Source of the DNA: CAZTDP01 sp964612565
GTDB taxonomy: Bacteria; Patescibacteriota; WWE3; UBA101185; UBA10185
NCBI GenBank assembly: GCA_964612565.1
Contig: CAZTDP010000016.1
Coordinates: forward strand, 1-13,629
DNA length: 13,629 bases
Direction of reading: 5' to 3'
In this document: positions 13,626-13,629 of the stretch, piece after piece
How positions within the stretch are numbered: the stretch's first letter is position 1
Layout: each line of letters begins with the position of its first letter
Notes under the pieces: model-generated
Told to the model about the DNA's origin: nothing
The model's database searches: none
What the model saw: the letters and a program-made list of their open reading frames with translations, nothing else
Program-made: the position numbers and the translations under genes

Positions 13626-13629
13626 GGAA

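Overview
The window looks like a piece of a small-genome, AT-rich bacterial chromosome, most probably from the Candidate Phyla Radiation (Patescibacteria; a WWE3/Katanobacteria- or Microgenomates-like lineage is my guess). This is inferred from compact packing, very short intergenic spaces, widespread leaderless-type promoters, a compact DNA-uptake gene set, an O-antigen-ligase-like/TPR protein, a membrane-anchored MerR-like protein, and an enlarged nucleoside diphosphate kinase. TGA is used as an ordinary stop (comM, arsR, ndk), so the SR1/Gracilibacteria recoding does not apply. No phage, transposase or CRISPR is visible.

Layout. Bases 1-134 hold tRNA-Ala(GGC), preceded by a hairpin that duplicates the tRNA 5' end. 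Bases 139-4171 hold three minus-strand genes: an Erm-type rRNA adenine methyltransferase, a 12-TM-class O-antigen ligase/polymerase-like protein with TPRs, and a MerR-like DNA-binding domain attached to a membrane segment and an outer domain. The ligase gene ends in a strong intrinsic terminator whose T-tract runs into the erm -35 box.

Bases 4285-9887, plus strand, form a DNA-uptake (natural transformation) island: dprA and comM overlap; a cysteine-free ArsR-type regulator follows; then comes a 27-bp palindromic tandem repeat interrupted by a 100-N assembly gap; then comEA, a stand-alone ComEC channel domain and a stand-alone metallo-beta-lactamase protein equivalent to the ComEC C-terminal domain. 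Together they would cover DNA binding (ComEA), membrane passage (ComEC), possible strand degradation (MBL), RecA loading (DprA) and branch migration (ComM). No pilus genes are in the window.

Bases 9913-13475 hold argS, a membrane-anchored metallophosphoesterase with a substituted active site, and ndk; tRNA-Ser(TGA) closes the window.

The main points for a second look are: (1) the tandem palindrome array that seems to have grown out of the last codons of arsR; (2) a repeated promoter geometry with the -10 box 6-7 nt before the start codon at eight genes, implying leaderless mRNAs; (3) the membrane-tethered MerR protein divergent from dprA; (4) split ComEC; (5) an Erm-like enzyme; (6) the tRNA 5'-end duplication able to form mutually exclusive hairpins.
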